Both the position numbers and the translations under genes were made by a program. A stretch of DNA of 64,000 bases from contig CAVSYB010000006.1 of the NCBI GenBank assembly GCA_963732155.1, positions 558,001 to 622,000 on the forward strand, written 5' to 3'. This stretch comes from Roseiarcus sp963732155 (GTDB lineage: Bacteria; Pseudomonadota; Alphaproteobacteria; Rhizobiales; Beijerinckiaceae). Positions 1 through 9,207 of this stretch are shown one piece after another; positions within the stretch are counted from its first letter, which is position 1; each line of letters begins with the position of its first letter. The notes under the pieces were generated by a model. That model was not told the DNA's origin and made no database searches. It saw nothing but the letters and a program-made list of their open reading frames with translations.

Positions 1-486
1 ACTTGCCCTGCGTGATGATCATGATCAAGCCGCGCAGCATGTAGTTCATGCCGAGCGTGGCGATCAGCGAGGATAGGCTCGCCGTAACCACCAGCGCGCC
101 GACGCAGTAGCCGAGCACCATGCCGGTCGCCAGCGCTCCGACGATGCCGAGAAAGGGACTGAAGCCCGCCTGGACGAGCAATGCGAAAATCCACGCGGAA
201 AATCCCATCGTCGCGGGAAAAGACAAATCGATCTCGCCAACCGTGACGACGAACACCAGCGGCACGACGAGACAGAGCGCCACCGGCAGCGTCACCAGCA
301 CGGAATCATAGATCTGCCAACGCGTGAACACCTGGGGGCTGGCGATGGTGAACGCCGTCATCATCGCCACGAACACCGCCAGAGTGCCGATCGCCGCCCT
401 GTTCTTCGAAATGAAACGCCGCAAGGCGCCGTCGGGCTGGCGAACGACCGGCGCGGCTCGCCTTTCGATCGGCTCCAACGACATGG

Positions 487-490
<4 letters not shown>
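1..490 (-). CDS. CUT2 sugar ABC transporter permease, 3' end cut by window
   Basis: Inner-membrane permease of the RbsC/FrcC type, cut at the left edge with about 163 residues visible. The frame starts at an ATG (488-490) behind GGGAG, and shows a short cytoplasmic tail then several hydrophobic segments. The motif VGEIDLSFPATMGFSAW and the later ATLGMNYMLRG are typical of sugar permeases of this family. Its start overlaps the stop of the ATPase gene as ATGA, which implies translational coupling. It is the last visible gene of a LacI-controlled transporter operon. Substrate cannot be read from sequence. Confidence 0.9.
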
Positions 491-1284
<794 letters not shown>

Positions 1285-1305
1285 GGCGTTTCTCCCCTGA
1301 CCTGC

Positions 1306-1343
1306 GGACCAGACCGCGACGCCTGCGGCGCGCTGTCTGGTTC
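1306..1343. other. intercistronic stem-loop after binding-protein gene
   Basis: Arms at 1308-1314 and 1335-1341 (ACCAGAC / GTCTGGT) pair perfectly, and an inner CGCG/CGCG pair extends the stem across a small bulge. It lies between the periplasmic binding-protein gene and the ATPase gene. No T-run follows, so it is more likely an mRNA-stability or attenuating hairpin than a full terminator. Confidence 0.45.
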
Positions 1344-1358
1344 CGTGTCGCCTGCCGA

Positions 1359-2372
1359 TCAGCGCAGACCCTCGGTCGCCAGATCGGCGACCGCCTTGTA
1401 ATTGTCCGGCGTCACGAAGCCGGCGCCGGTGTCGACGTTGATCGGCGCCAGACCATAGACGATCTGTTCGCACAGGCTGAGGATCGGCAGGTAGCCTTGC
1501 TGGAACGGCTGCTGGTCGGCCGTCAGTTGGACCCAGCCGCCCTTGAAGGCCTCGACGATCTGCGGGCTCGTGTCGAAACCCACGTTGATCACCTCGCCGG
1601 GCTTCTTGCCGGCCGCCTTCATATAAGTTGCGGCGTTGCCCAGCTCCTGTCCGCCGGGATAGACGATCACTTTGGTTGTCGGATTGACCTGGAACGCCGC
1701 CGTGATGACAGGGATCGCCAGATTGGGATCGCTGGTCCATTCCGGGGGCGAATTCAACCGCACGACCTTCGCGCCCGCCTCTTCAAGCGCGGTCGCCGTG
1801 CCCGCCTCGCGGGCGGCGCGAATCGAATCGTCCCAGCCGCCCAGAACGATCGCCACGTCGCCCTTCTTGACGGCGAACCGACGCGCAATTTCGACCCCGA
1901 GCGCATGGCCTTGCGGCGCCTGCTGCGCGCCGACATAGCCGCCGCCCACCTTGTCGACGGCGGCGGGGACGGGAACGTTCTGATACATCATCTTGGTGCC
2001 GTTCTTGGCCGCTTCTTGCGCCAACGGAACAATCGCCGCTTCGCCGGGATGACCCATCATCGCGATGCCGTCAGGGCGCGCCGCCACCGCTTCGCGTAAT
2101 TGCTGCACCATCTTCTCGTTCACCCAGCCCGAGAAGACATAGTCAACTTGCGCGCCGGTGTCGGCCGCGGCCTGCCTCGCGCCATTGTAAACGATCGTGC
2201 CGAAGGCGTCGCCCTCGGCGCCGCCGACGAAGAAGCGGATATGGACCTTGCTGCACCATTTGTCGCGCAACGCCGCCGCTTGCGAGGCGTGGCCGAAGCC
2301 GACCAGCGCCGTGAGCACGGCGGCGAGCGCGATCGAACCGCGCAACGCCCAACGCGAATGAGATTTCTCCAT
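1359..2372 (-). CDS. CUT2 sugar ABC transporter substrate-binding protein
   Basis: Periplasmic sugar-binding protein (Peripla_BP_4 type), 337 aa. The N-terminus MEKSHSRWALRGS with an AxA-like end (GHASQA) is a Sec signal peptide; the mature part begins near residue 27. Motifs such as GIAMMGHP and VINVGFDTSP fit the ribose/xylose-binding family. Start ATG at 2372 is preceded by GGAGG, which rules out the longer open frame. Sits between the isomerase gene (101 bp upstream) and the ATPase gene. The ligand is unknown; enzymes in the operon suggest a sugar or polyol that is oxidised and isomerised. Confidence 0.9.
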   Translation of the reverse strand: MEKSHSRWALRGSIALAAVLTALVGFGHASQAAALRDKWCSKVHIRFFVGGAEGDAFGTIVYNGARQAAADTGAQVDYVFSGWVNEKMVQQLREAVAARPDGIAMMGHPGEAAIVPLAQEAAKNGTKMMYQNVPVPAAVDKVGGGYVGAQQAPQGHALGVEIARRFAVKKGDVAIVLGGWDDSIRAAREAGTATALEEAGAKVVRLNSPPEWTSDPNLAIPVITAAFQVNPTTKVIVYPGGQELGNAATYMKAAGKKPGEVINVGFDTSPQIVEAFKGGWVQLTADQQPFQQGYLPILSLCEQIVYGLAPINVDTGAGFVTPDNYKAVADLATEGLR

Positions 2373-2473
2373 GAGACTTCCTCCGTTACGTTTATCCCGA
2401 CTTGCGCCGTTTATGGGCCCGCCGGCTGACCCGGACAGGCGGTATGATCCGACGTTCGCCGCCGGAAGCGTCG

Positions 2474-3373
2474 TCATGCCGGATTGGGGACGAACTCCGC
2501 GCCGCCACGACAATTCTTGAGATAATTGAGCGCGTGAACCTGGCCCGTCAGCTCCAGTTCATCGCGATAGACCGGATCGTGCCAACCTTCGATATCGATC
2601 GATCCGCGATATCCCGCCAGCCGCAACTCGCTGATGACGCGGGTCCAGTCGCTGTCGCCAAATCCCGGGCTCCGCATCTGAACGAACGGAACCTTGCCGA
2701 ATACGCCGTGTTCGCGGATGACGTCCCAGCGAACGGTGGCGTCCTTGCCGTGCACGTGGAAGAACTTCGGCGCCCATTTGCGAATCTGCGGAATCGGGTC
2801 GATCAGATAGACGAGCTGGTGGCACGGCTCCCACTCGAGCCCCAAATTCTCGTCCGGCAGAGCATTGAACATCAGCTCCCACGCGTCGGGGTTGTGCGCG
2901 ATGTTCCAGTCGCCGGCCTGCCAATTCCCATCCATCGCGCAGTTTTCAAACGCCAGGCGCACGCCCTTGTCGGCGGCGCGCCTGGCGAGCGCGCCCCATA
3001 CCGCTTTGAAGCGCGGCAGGCTGTCCTCGATCGGCTTGCCGCGGACCCGCCCGGTGAAGCCGGCGATCGTCTTGGCGCCGAACAGGTGGGCGTGATCGAT
3101 CAGGGCCTCCCAGCCAGCGAGCGTCTTGCGATCGAGATCGCCGTCCTCGAGAGGATTGCCGAACATCCCGAGCGTATCGATGGAGACGTCGGCGTCGCCG
3201 ATCGCCTCTTTCAGACTGACGGCCAGTCGCGGCAAATCCGCGTCCATCCGCTGCCAAAAGAATGGCTCGATGCTCTCGAATCCGAGCTTCACCAGCGCTT
3301 GCACATAGGCGCCGGGATCGGCGAGGGAGCCGCGAATCATCGTGCCGATCCGAATGTCCTTCAGAGACTTCAT
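2474..3373 (-). CDS. sugar phosphate isomerase/epimerase-like TIM barrel
   Basis: Cytoplasmic xylose-isomerase-like TIM barrel (AP_endonuc_2), 299 aa, the usual length. Likely metal ligands are visible in order: AFENCAMDG, LGLEWEPCH, FFHVHGKD and IDIEGWHD near the C-terminus. Family members isomerise or epimerise sugars, or cleave 3-keto-glycosides together with a MocA partner. The MocA gene lies 12 bp upstream in the same operon, which favours a joint oxidation/isomerisation step. Exact substrate unknown. Confidence 0.85.
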   Translation of the reverse strand: MKSLKDIRIGTMIRGSLADPGAYVQALVKLGFESIEPFFWQRMDADLPRLAVSLKEAIGDADVSIDTLGMFGNPLEDGDLDRKTLAGWEALIDHAHLFGAKTIAGFTGRVRGKPIEDSLPRFKAVWGALARRAADKGVRLAFENCAMDGNWQAGDWNIAHNPDAWELMFNALPDENLGLEWEPCHQLVYLIDPIPQIRKWAPKFFHVHGKDATVRWDVIREHGVFGKVPFVQMRSPGFGDSDWTRVISELRLAGYRGSIDIEGWHDPVYRDELELTGQVHALNYLKNCRGGAEFVPNPA

Positions 3374-3385
3374 TTTATGCTCGCC

Positions 3386-4411
3386 TCAAATCGCAATTTC
3401 CACCCGTCGGCCTCGCTCCGAGCTGTCGATCGCGCCGAGCGCCATCGCAAGGCTCTTGACGTTGTCGCTGCCGGCGGTTTCCGGTGTCGTTCCGCTACGC
3501 ACCGCAGCGACAAAATCCTTCATTACGCCGGCATGCCCGCCGATCCTGTCGGCAGGGTCAAGCGGAGGAGCCGCGAGGCCGACGACTTTCGCGAACAAGC
3601 CCTCGCGCTCGCTCTCGGCGTTCTCGATGCGAATATCATCGCGGCCGTCCCACAGCAGCGTGCCTTTCACGCCGACGAAGCGCCACGCACATTCCCAACT
3701 CGTGCCGAGACCCTCGGCGCACCAGCTGCCGCGATAGGTGAATACCGAGCCATTTTCGAGGTCGAACAGCGCGAACGCCGACGAGCCTTGGCGATACCAC
3801 GAGTTTTGCGGATTCCACTCCCGGCAATAAACGCCCTGCGCTTCGAGACCCGCCATGCACCGCATGGCGTCAAAGCTGTGGATCGCCATATCGAGCAGCA
3901 GGACGTGCTCCATTTCCTCACGGAATCCGCCGAAGTGCGGGCCAAGAAAGAAGTCGGCATGAATGCTGGTGACCGCGCCGACCATCCCAGAGCCGATGGC
4001 GCGGGCAATGCGGCGAACCGACCCGATGTAGCGGCGATTTTGCACAACGGCGTGGATGCGGCTCGCGCGGGCCGCGCGCGCGACAAGGCCGCGCGCTTCA
4101 TCGAGCGTCTCAGCCATCGGTTTTTCGCTCAGCACGTGACAACCCGCGTCCAAAGCGGCCGACACGATCTCGTAACGCGCGGCGGGCGCCACGACGTCGA
4201 ACAGAAGATCCGGCGTCGCGCGGGCGAGCAATGTCTTGACGTCAGCTGCAAGGACGGCGTCGCGCAGCCCGAAGCTCGCGGCGCGACTCTCGGCTCTGGC
4301 AAGGTCGAGATCGGCCAAGCCAACGATCTCCAGCCCGTCAATCCCGGCGGCGGCCTCGAGCCAGGCGCGGCTCATTGCGCCGCAGCCGACGAGAGCAGCC
4401 CTGAGCCGCAT
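3386..4411 (-). CDS. Gfo/Idh/MocA family oxidoreductase
   Basis: NAD(P)-dependent sugar or polyol dehydrogenase, 341 aa. The N-terminal Rossmann motif is VGCGAMS and the family EKP motif occurs as LSEKPMAETLDEA; a C-terminal substrate domain follows. I chose ATG 4411 because GGAGGG precedes it and the fold begins immediately after; two upstream in-frame ATGs have poor context. It is the first gene of a minus-strand operon starting just downstream of the palindromic operator at 4461-4482, and is divergent from the LacI gene. Confidence 0.88.
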   Translation of the reverse strand: MRLRAALVGCGAMSRAWLEAAAGIDGLEIVGLADLDLARAESRAASFGLRDAVLAADVKTLLARATPDLLFDVVAPAARYEIVSAALDAGCHVLSEKPMAETLDEARGLVARAARASRIHAVVQNRRYIGSVRRIARAIGSGMVGAVTSIHADFFLGPHFGGFREEMEHVLLLDMAIHSFDAMRCMAGLEAQGVYCREWNPQNSWYRQGSSAFALFDLENGSVFTYRGSWCAEGLGTSWECAWRFVGVKGTLLWDGRDDIRIENAESEREGLFAKVVGLAAPPLDPADRIGGHAGVMKDFVAAVRSGTTPETAGSDNVKSLAMALGAIDSSERGRRVEIAI

Positions 4412-4454
4412 CGACGCCCTCCCCTTCGGCCGCATCGGCCGATGTCCGCGCCCA

Positions 4455-4483
4455 TTGACGTTGCCGTAAACGTTTACGACAAT
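4455..4483. promoter_or_regulatory. LacI-type operator inside divergent promoter
   Basis: Positions 4461-4482 form a 22-bp palindrome, TTG...CAA outside and CGTAAACGTTTACG (4465-4478) at the core with the central CG typical of LacI/GalR operators; only one position pair mismatches. On the plus strand TTGACG (4455-4460) and GACAAT (4478-4483) are 17 bp apart, so the operator fills the spacer of the regulator's promoter. On the minus strand TTGTCG inside the palindrome could serve as the -35 for the catabolic operon. Autoregulation and operon repression by the adjacent LacI are inferred. Confidence 0.75.
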
Positions 4484-4523
4484 AGGCGCCTGAACCCGAC
4501 CTGTCAACGGACGGGATGAAACG

Positions 4524-5633
4524 GTGGCGCAGGCCGCACGGCCGCAAAAAAAGGAATCGATCCTGACCGGCATCCGCGATCTCGCGCGCCATCTCGACAT
4601 TTCGATCGGCACCGTGTCGCGGGCGCTGAACGACAGGGCCGACGTCAACCCGCAGACGCGCGACCGCGTTCGCGAGGCGGCCGCTCGATTGGGCTACTCG
4701 CCCAATCAGTCGGGCCGCAGCCTGCGCCGCGGCAGAACCGACCTCGTCGGGGTGATTATTCCGACTGGCGGCGATCAGACGCTGATCACGCCGGTTTTCC
4801 TGTCCGTCCTCGATGGTCTGCGCCGGCGATTGTCCGAGCAACGGCTCGATCTGGCGATCTTTCTGCACGGGCCGGACGATCCGTTGTTCGGCGCCTTGCG
4901 GCGTTTGACCGAGCGCGGTCTGGTGGACGGGCTGATCATCGCCAACACCCAACGCGTCGATCCGCGCATCGACTATCTCATCGAAAGGCGGCGCCCGTTC
5001 GTCGCTTTCGGGCGCAGCCTCTCGGGCGGCGACCACCCATGGGTCGATCCCGATTTCACCGCGGCTGCGGAATCGGCGGTCGAGATGCTTTGCAAATCCG
5101 GCCACAGCCGCATCGCCCTGATGCTGCCGACCGGAGAAAAGAATTACTTTCATTTGATCCTGGAGGCCTACCAGCGCGCCATGCGCCGGCGTGGCCTGCC
5201 GGTCGAGCGCGCGTTCATCCAACGGCGCGCCGCCGGCGAGGACGGCGGGTATCTGGCCGGCGCGGCCCTGCTCGCCACGCCTCAGCCTCCAACCGCGATC
5301 CTCGTATCGGAAGCGATCCAGTCGCTCGGCCTCTACCGCAAACTGAACGAAGCCGGATTGCGGCCGGGACGCGACATTTCACTCATCGGCATTCTTCCCG
5401 AGGAGCGCGCGAAGATTCTCTCTCCGGCCCTCACGACTTTCCAAACGGATTGGACCGCGATCGGCGTAAGGCTGGGCGAGGCGCTCATTGCGGCGATGAC
5501 GCGTCCGCCCGCCGCACGGTCCGAGCGACAAACCAGGACGGGCGTCGCGCAACGACCGATCGGCGCTGTTCAATCGATCATGCCCGTTGCGTTTCGCGCC
5601 GGAGAGAGCGTCCACAGCCTCCGGGATTCCTGA
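4524..5633 (+). CDS. LacI family transcriptional regulator
   Basis: DNA-binding repressor, 369 aa. The N-terminal helix-turn-helix reads IRDLARHLDISIGTVSRALN followed by a hinge region; the rest is a periplasmic-binding-protein-like effector domain (VGVIIPTGGDQT...). It starts at GTG 4524. An extra leader of about 15 residues precedes the HTH. Divergent from the MocA-isomerase-transporter operon and next to a perfect-core operator, so it very likely controls that operon and itself. The C-terminal ~35 residues are arginine-rich and unlike the family core. Confidence 0.92.
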   Translation: MAQAARPQKKESILTGIRDLARHLDISIGTVSRALNDRADVNPQTRDRVREAAARLGYSPNQSGRSLRRGRTDLVGVIIPTGGDQTLITPVFLSVLDGLRRRLSEQRLDLAIFLHGPDDPLFGALRRLTERGLVDGLIIANTQRVDPRIDYLIERRRPFVAFGRSLSGGDHPWVDPDFTAAAESAVEMLCKSGHSRIALMLPTGEKNYFHLILEAYQRAMRRRGLPVERAFIQRRAAGEDGGYLAGAALLATPQPPTAILVSEAIQSLGLYRKLNEAGLRPGRDISLIGILPEERAKILSPALTTFQTDWTAIGVRLGEALIAAMTRPPAARSERQTRTGVAQRPIGAVQSIMPVAFRAGESVHSLRDS

Positions 5634-5689
5634 AGGCTCGGCGAATTGCCTGGTTCAATTGCTCACGCGCGACAAAGCGATCGACCTCC

Positions 5690-5725
5690 CCGGCTTCCGT
5701 GGGAGGAGCAAGTCGGCGCCGACTT
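5690..5725. other. paired inverted repeats between convergent genes
   Basis: Between the convergent LacI and esterase genes lies a CCTCCC...GGGAGG hairpin followed by a perfect 16-bp palindrome, AAGTCGGCGCCGACTT (5710-5725). Neither is followed by a T-run. They may act together as a bidirectional transcript end. Confidence 0.3.
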
Positions 5726-5731
5726 CCGCCT

Positions 5732-6853
5732 TCATTGTTTCAGGAAAAAACGCACCATGACGCGCGAAGCGTCCAGGCCGACGCTTTGCGTATAGGCGCC
5801 GCGACTGTCTCCGCCGAACCACGCATGCGCGCCGCCCTCGACGAACCAGCGCTCGACAACGGCGCGGCCATCCGCGTCCTGCAGCACCGTGCGATTGACG
5901 CGCCCGCTCTCGATTTCCCAATCAAGGTCGATTCTCCTCAACGGCTCTGGGCCGCGCTGCGCCTCAGCGAGGATTCGTTCGCCGTTGGTCGGGTGGACCG
6001 TCGCGTCGGCGCCGCCATGGAAGATGATCTTGCGGCAATCGGCGTTGCTTGCGGCGCGCGGCGCCGGCCCTGCGACGCCGGTTCCCTTCATCGCCGCAAA
6101 CGCCGAAGGAACGTCGTTGGCGGCGCCGTAGGGAAGGCCCGAGTGAATCCCGACACCGTCGAAAACGTCAGGATAGGTGGCGGCGAGAACCTCCGCCATC
6201 GCGCCGCCCGCCGACAGGCCGGCGACGAAAATCCGTTCCTTCGGCACCCCGAATTCCGCCGCCAGGGCTTGCGCCAGCCCTGCGAGTTTGGCCGGCTCTC
6301 CCGACCCTCGATGCTGGTGCCGCCTGTCGAACCAGTTCCAGCAGCCCGAGGCGTTGGCGCTGCGCGGTTGATGCGGATAGGCGACGATCAAGCCGAACTC
6401 GTCCGCCAAATCGTTCATCCGCGTTCCCACGGCGAAATCTTCGGGATTTTGCGTGCAGCCGTGCAGCATCAGCAGCAACGAAAGATCGCGCTCCGCGTGA
6501 TCGGCCGGAACGTAGAGGCGGTAATTCAGCGTGCCGGCCGCGCCGCGATAGGCGCGCGCGGTGAACCTGTGGTCGAATGCGGGCGGCGCCCGTTCGCTGG
6601 TCGGCTTGGCGGTTTCCGGGAGGATGACGCGCCCGACGCGCAGCGCGCGCAGAACCTCGCCCAGTGGACGCCGCGCCGGAGGCGCCAGGGCGCGGGTGGG
6701 CGGAAACCGAGGCGAGGCCTCGGCTTCATCCGCTTCGCCCCTCGCCTGGCCGCCGGACAGCACATTTCGCAAAAGCGCGGTCGCCTCGGCGACGTTCGAC
6801 TTTCTTACATGACTCAGGGCCTCGCCCATGGCCTCAAGCAGGCGCGATCTCAT
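5732..6853 (-). CDS. PHB depolymerase/LpqC-type esterase
   Basis: Alpha/beta hydrolase of the extracellular-PHB-depolymerase (Esterase_phd) family, 373 aa. The oxyanion-hole motif LMLHGCTQNP lies near residue 129, the nucleophile serine in GLSAGG near 214, and a C-terminal GGAHAWFGG probably holds the catalytic histidine. No clear signal peptide: the first ~100 residues are a charged, low-complexity leader, so it may be intracellular. Downstream of the CopG gene by 24 bp, likely one operon. Substrate may be a short polyhydroxyalkanoate or other ester. Confidence 0.87.
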   Translation of the reverse strand: MRSRLLEAMGEALSHVRKSNVAEATALLRNVLSGGQARGEADEAEASPRFPPTRALAPPARRPLGEVLRALRVGRVILPETAKPTSERAPPAFDHRFTARAYRGAAGTLNYRLYVPADHAERDLSLLLMLHGCTQNPEDFAVGTRMNDLADEFGLIVAYPHQPRSANASGCWNWFDRRHQHRGSGEPAKLAGLAQALAAEFGVPKERIFVAGLSAGGAMAEVLAATYPDVFDGVGIHSGLPYGAANDVPSAFAAMKGTGVAGPAPRAASNADCRKIIFHGGADATVHPTNGERILAEAQRGPEPLRRIDLDWEIESGRVNRTVLQDADGRAVVERWFVEGGAHAWFGGDSRGAYTQSVGLDASRVMVRFFLKQ

Positions 6854-6877
6854 CGTTTTGTCCTTGTTGACTACCGC

Positions 6878-7273
6878 TCAGCCCAATCGATCGGCGAGCG
6901 CGGTTCTGACGTCGGCCGGCGCGCGCAGCGCGCCGAGGACGGTGACCGATTCGATCGTCGCTCTGGCGAGATCGGGCGTGACGTCGTCGGCAATCGTCGC
7001 CAGACCGAGCACGCGTATCCTGAGCCGCTCGCCCGCCGCCTGAGCGGCTTCGAGGTCGTGGCGGGTGAACGTGCGCAAGCCCAATTCAAGCGTCAACCGC
7101 GAAGCCGCCTGTTTGGCCGTATCGGCATGCGCCACCAACTGATTGCGGATGGCGGTGCGAATGAAATCTGACCGATTCGAATAGAAGCCGTCGCGCACGA
7201 GGAGATCGATATGGCCAAGATCAACATAGCCAAGGTTGAGCGTCAGCTTCTCGCTGTCCGGCGCCTTCGTCAT
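6878..7273 (-). CDS. CopG/ribbon-helix-helix transcriptional regulator
   Basis: Small DNA-binding protein, 131 aa. The N-terminal beta strand and two helices are visible in KLTLNLGYVDLGHIDLLV and FYSNRSDFIRTAIRNQLVAH, with an unusually long C-terminal extension rich in Ala/Arg. The upstream region holds repeated GGATGG half-sites as expected for RHH autoregulation. Co-transcribed with the esterase gene, whose expression it probably controls. Confidence 0.82.
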   Translation of the reverse strand: MTKAPDSEKLTLNLGYVDLGHIDLLVRDGFYSNRSDFIRTAIRNQLVAHADTAKQAASRLTLELGLRTFTRHDLEAAQAAGERLRIRVLGLATIADDVTPDLARATIESVTVLGALRAPADVRTALADRLG

Positions 7274-7298
7274 CGATCACCGCCCCGTCGCCAAATCG

Positions 7299-7325
7299 CC
7301 ATCCACATGGATGGTATATGGATGG
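7299..7325. promoter_or_regulatory. GGATGG half-site array, candidate CopG operator
   Basis: CCATCC at 7299-7304 and GGATGG at 7309-7314 form an inverted repeat with a 4-bp gap; a second GGATGG at 7320-7325 repeats 11 bp later, one helical turn. The array is 26 bp upstream of the CopG start. RHH proteins commonly bind such spaced half-sites cooperatively. Binding is inferred, not shown. Confidence 0.5.
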
Positions 7326-7445
7326 CGGCACGGGCATTTCAAGGCCGGCGCCCGATCGTTCCAACGGAAGCGATGTCTCGCCCGTGAACGGGGCGTCGGT
7401 CGGCGGCCGCCGACGCGTCGCAGCGCCGCTTCCCCGGTGAAAACT

Positions 7446-8336
7446 TCACCGTCGGCTTCGGCGCTCGCGCAGTCGTTCGCGGATCTGCCGCATGCCGACA
7501 ACCTCGATCCCATGCTGGACGATGAGCTCTCGCACTCGCCCGGACCGAAAGAAGGCGTATTCCTCCGTGCGGATATGCGCGAATTCGGGCTCGATGACCT
7601 CGAAATCGCCCGGCGCGTTGAAATGGAGCGACAGATAGGTCAAGCCCTCGGGAATGTCGTCGAACATCGCGCGATAGGCGGTCGCAGCGTCGGTCTTGCG
7701 CGACCAAGGACTCTCGATGACGAGGTCGAAGATGGGCTCGTCCAGCGAGCGCGCCCTGGCGACGACCCGATCGTAATTCTCGGTGGAGGCCGGCCCCGCA
7801 TAGCTCATCGGATTGAAGCGCTCAAGGTCCCTCACCAGAAGAATCGGAAGGTTATAGTCGCGCCCGAGGCGATAATAGATCTCCACGAATTCCGGCATCA
7901 TCGCCGCGCCCATGTGTCCGTCGAGATGGGTGACGTCGAGCCCGGCGGCCAGCGCCACGTCGATCTGGGCGCGCAATTCGAGCTCGACCGCTTCGGGGGC
8001 GGCGTTCTTTCTGACGGCGGGGACGTTTGACCAGAAATAGCCCGCCTCATCCGTCAATCCCGCCGATCGCGGCGGATTGGTCAACGGCCGCCAGCGATAG
8101 GGCTTCTTCTCGCTGTTGAGGGTCAGGTGGACGCCAAGATCAAGCGACGAATTGGCTCTCGCCATTTCGATCGCCTCCGGAAACCACGGACATGGCGTCA
8201 TCACCGATCCGGCGCTGCATGCGCCCATTGCCGAAAGTTCGGCGAAGGCGGCGTTCGCGCCATGCGACATGCCGACGTCGTCCTCATGGATCACCACAGC
8301 GCGGCGACCTTCGGCGTAGGGAATGGCGGTCATCAT
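7446..8336 (-). CDS. ChbG/HpnK-type carbohydrate deacetylase
   Basis: YdjC/ChbG-family polysaccharide-deacetylase-like enzyme, 296 aa, normal length. Metal-binding motifs are IHEDDVGMS at the N-terminus (DD pair), HLDGHMGA mid-protein and LSLHFNAPGDF near the C-terminus. Members remove N-acetyl groups from chito-oligosaccharides or similar amino sugars. It is the last gene of an operon with a CUT2 transporter and a sugar aminotransferase, which supports an amino-sugar substrate. Two ATGs are adjacent; AGAGG precedes the first. Confidence 0.85.
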   Translation of the reverse strand: MMTAIPYAEGRRAVVIHEDDVGMSHGANAAFAELSAMGACSAGSVMTPCPWFPEAIEMARANSSLDLGVHLTLNSEKKPYRWRPLTNPPRSAGLTDEAGYFWSNVPAVRKNAAPEAVELELRAQIDVALAAGLDVTHLDGHMGAAMMPEFVEIYYRLGRDYNLPILLVRDLERFNPMSYAGPASTENYDRVVARARSLDEPIFDLVIESPWSRKTDAATAYRAMFDDIPEGLTYLSLHFNAPGDFEVIEPEFAHIRTEEYAFFRSGRVRELIVQHGIEVVGMRQIRERLRERRSRR

Positions 8337-8388
8337 GAGCCTCTCTTCCTGGCAAGCTTGTGATTCGGGCGGACGTGCGACGGGCGAA

Positions 8389-9207
8389 CTACGCCACCCG
8401 CGCCACCAGATCCGTCAATTCCTCCAACTCGATCTCGTCGCGGCGGAAATGGGCCGCCATACGCCCCTGGGCGAGCACCGTCAGATCGTCGGCCACGGAC
8501 AGCGCATGACGGAAATTGTGCGTGATGAGGATGACCGCCTGGCCCTGATTGCGCGCATGGACGATGTGATCCAGGACCCGTCCCGCCTGACGCACGGCCA
8601 GGGCGGAGGTGGGCTCGTCCAGCACGAGCAAGGAAGAGCCGAAGAACATCGCGCGGGCGATCGCCAGCGATTGACGTTCGCCGCCTGAAATATTGACGCC
8701 TCGCTCGTCCAGGCCGCGCTCCCAGCGAACCCCGAGCTGGTGGAGGGCCGAGCGCGCCATCTCGTCGGCGCGCTTGACGTCAAGCCACTTGAACGGGCCG
8801 AAGCCCTTCTGCGGCTCGCGCCCGAGAATGACGTTGCGCGTGACCGACAGCAACTCGCAAACAGCGAGGTCCTGGAACACCGTGGCGATGCCGCGCTCGC
8901 GGGCTTGGGCGGGATTGGCGAACACCACCGGCTCGCCGCGGAATCGCAATTCTCCCCTGTCTGGCGGAAAGACGCCGGATAGGATCTTGATCAGTGTGGA
9001 CTTGCCGGCGCCGTTGTCGCCGAGCAGCGCGAGGATGCGCCCCGCATAGGCCCTCAGCGAGACGTCGACCAGCGCGGTGGTGGCGCCGAAGGCCTTGGAA
9101 ATGTTGACGGCTTCGATCACCGGCGTCGCGTCCGGCGCAATCGGCTCGATGGCGCGGGGCCGCAGGTGCAAATCGACGGAACCGCCGGCGGGGACCGCGT
9201 CGATCAT
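8389..9207 (-). CDS. CUT2 sugar ABC transporter ATP-binding protein (single domain)
   Basis: Single nucleotide-binding-domain ATPase, 272 aa. Walker A GDNGAGKST, signature ISGGERQSLA, Walker B LLVLDEPTSAL and the switch histidine in LITHNFRH are all present. A ~30-residue proline-rich leader precedes the domain. Start overlaps the permease stop by 4 bp (ATGA). Pairs with the permease and binding-protein genes upstream. Confidence 0.93.
   Translation of the reverse strand: MIDAVPAGGSVDLHLRPRAIEPIAPDATPVIEAVNISKAFGATTALVDVSLRAYAGRILALLGDNGAGKSTLIKILSGVFPPDRGELRFRGEPVVFANPAQARERGIATVFQDLAVCELLSVTRNVILGREPQKGFGPFKWLDVKRADEMARSALHQLGVRWERGLDERGVNISGGERQSLAIARAMFFGSSLLVLDEPTSALAVRQAGRVLDHIVHARNQGQAVILITHNFRHALSVADDLTVLAQGRMAAHFRRDEIELEELTDLVARVA

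Noticed and set aside
2402..4519. 705-codon open frame on the plus strand
   Set aside because: Antisense shadow of the isomerase and MocA genes; Arg/Asp-rich composition without motifs.
5690..5725. Rho-independent terminator between convergent genes
   Set aside because: Strong inverted repeats but no T-run on either strand, so listed only as stem-loops.
5039..7171. 710-codon open frame on the plus strand
   Set aside because: Overlaps the LacI gene in another frame and the esterase and CopG genes in antisense; no domain seen.
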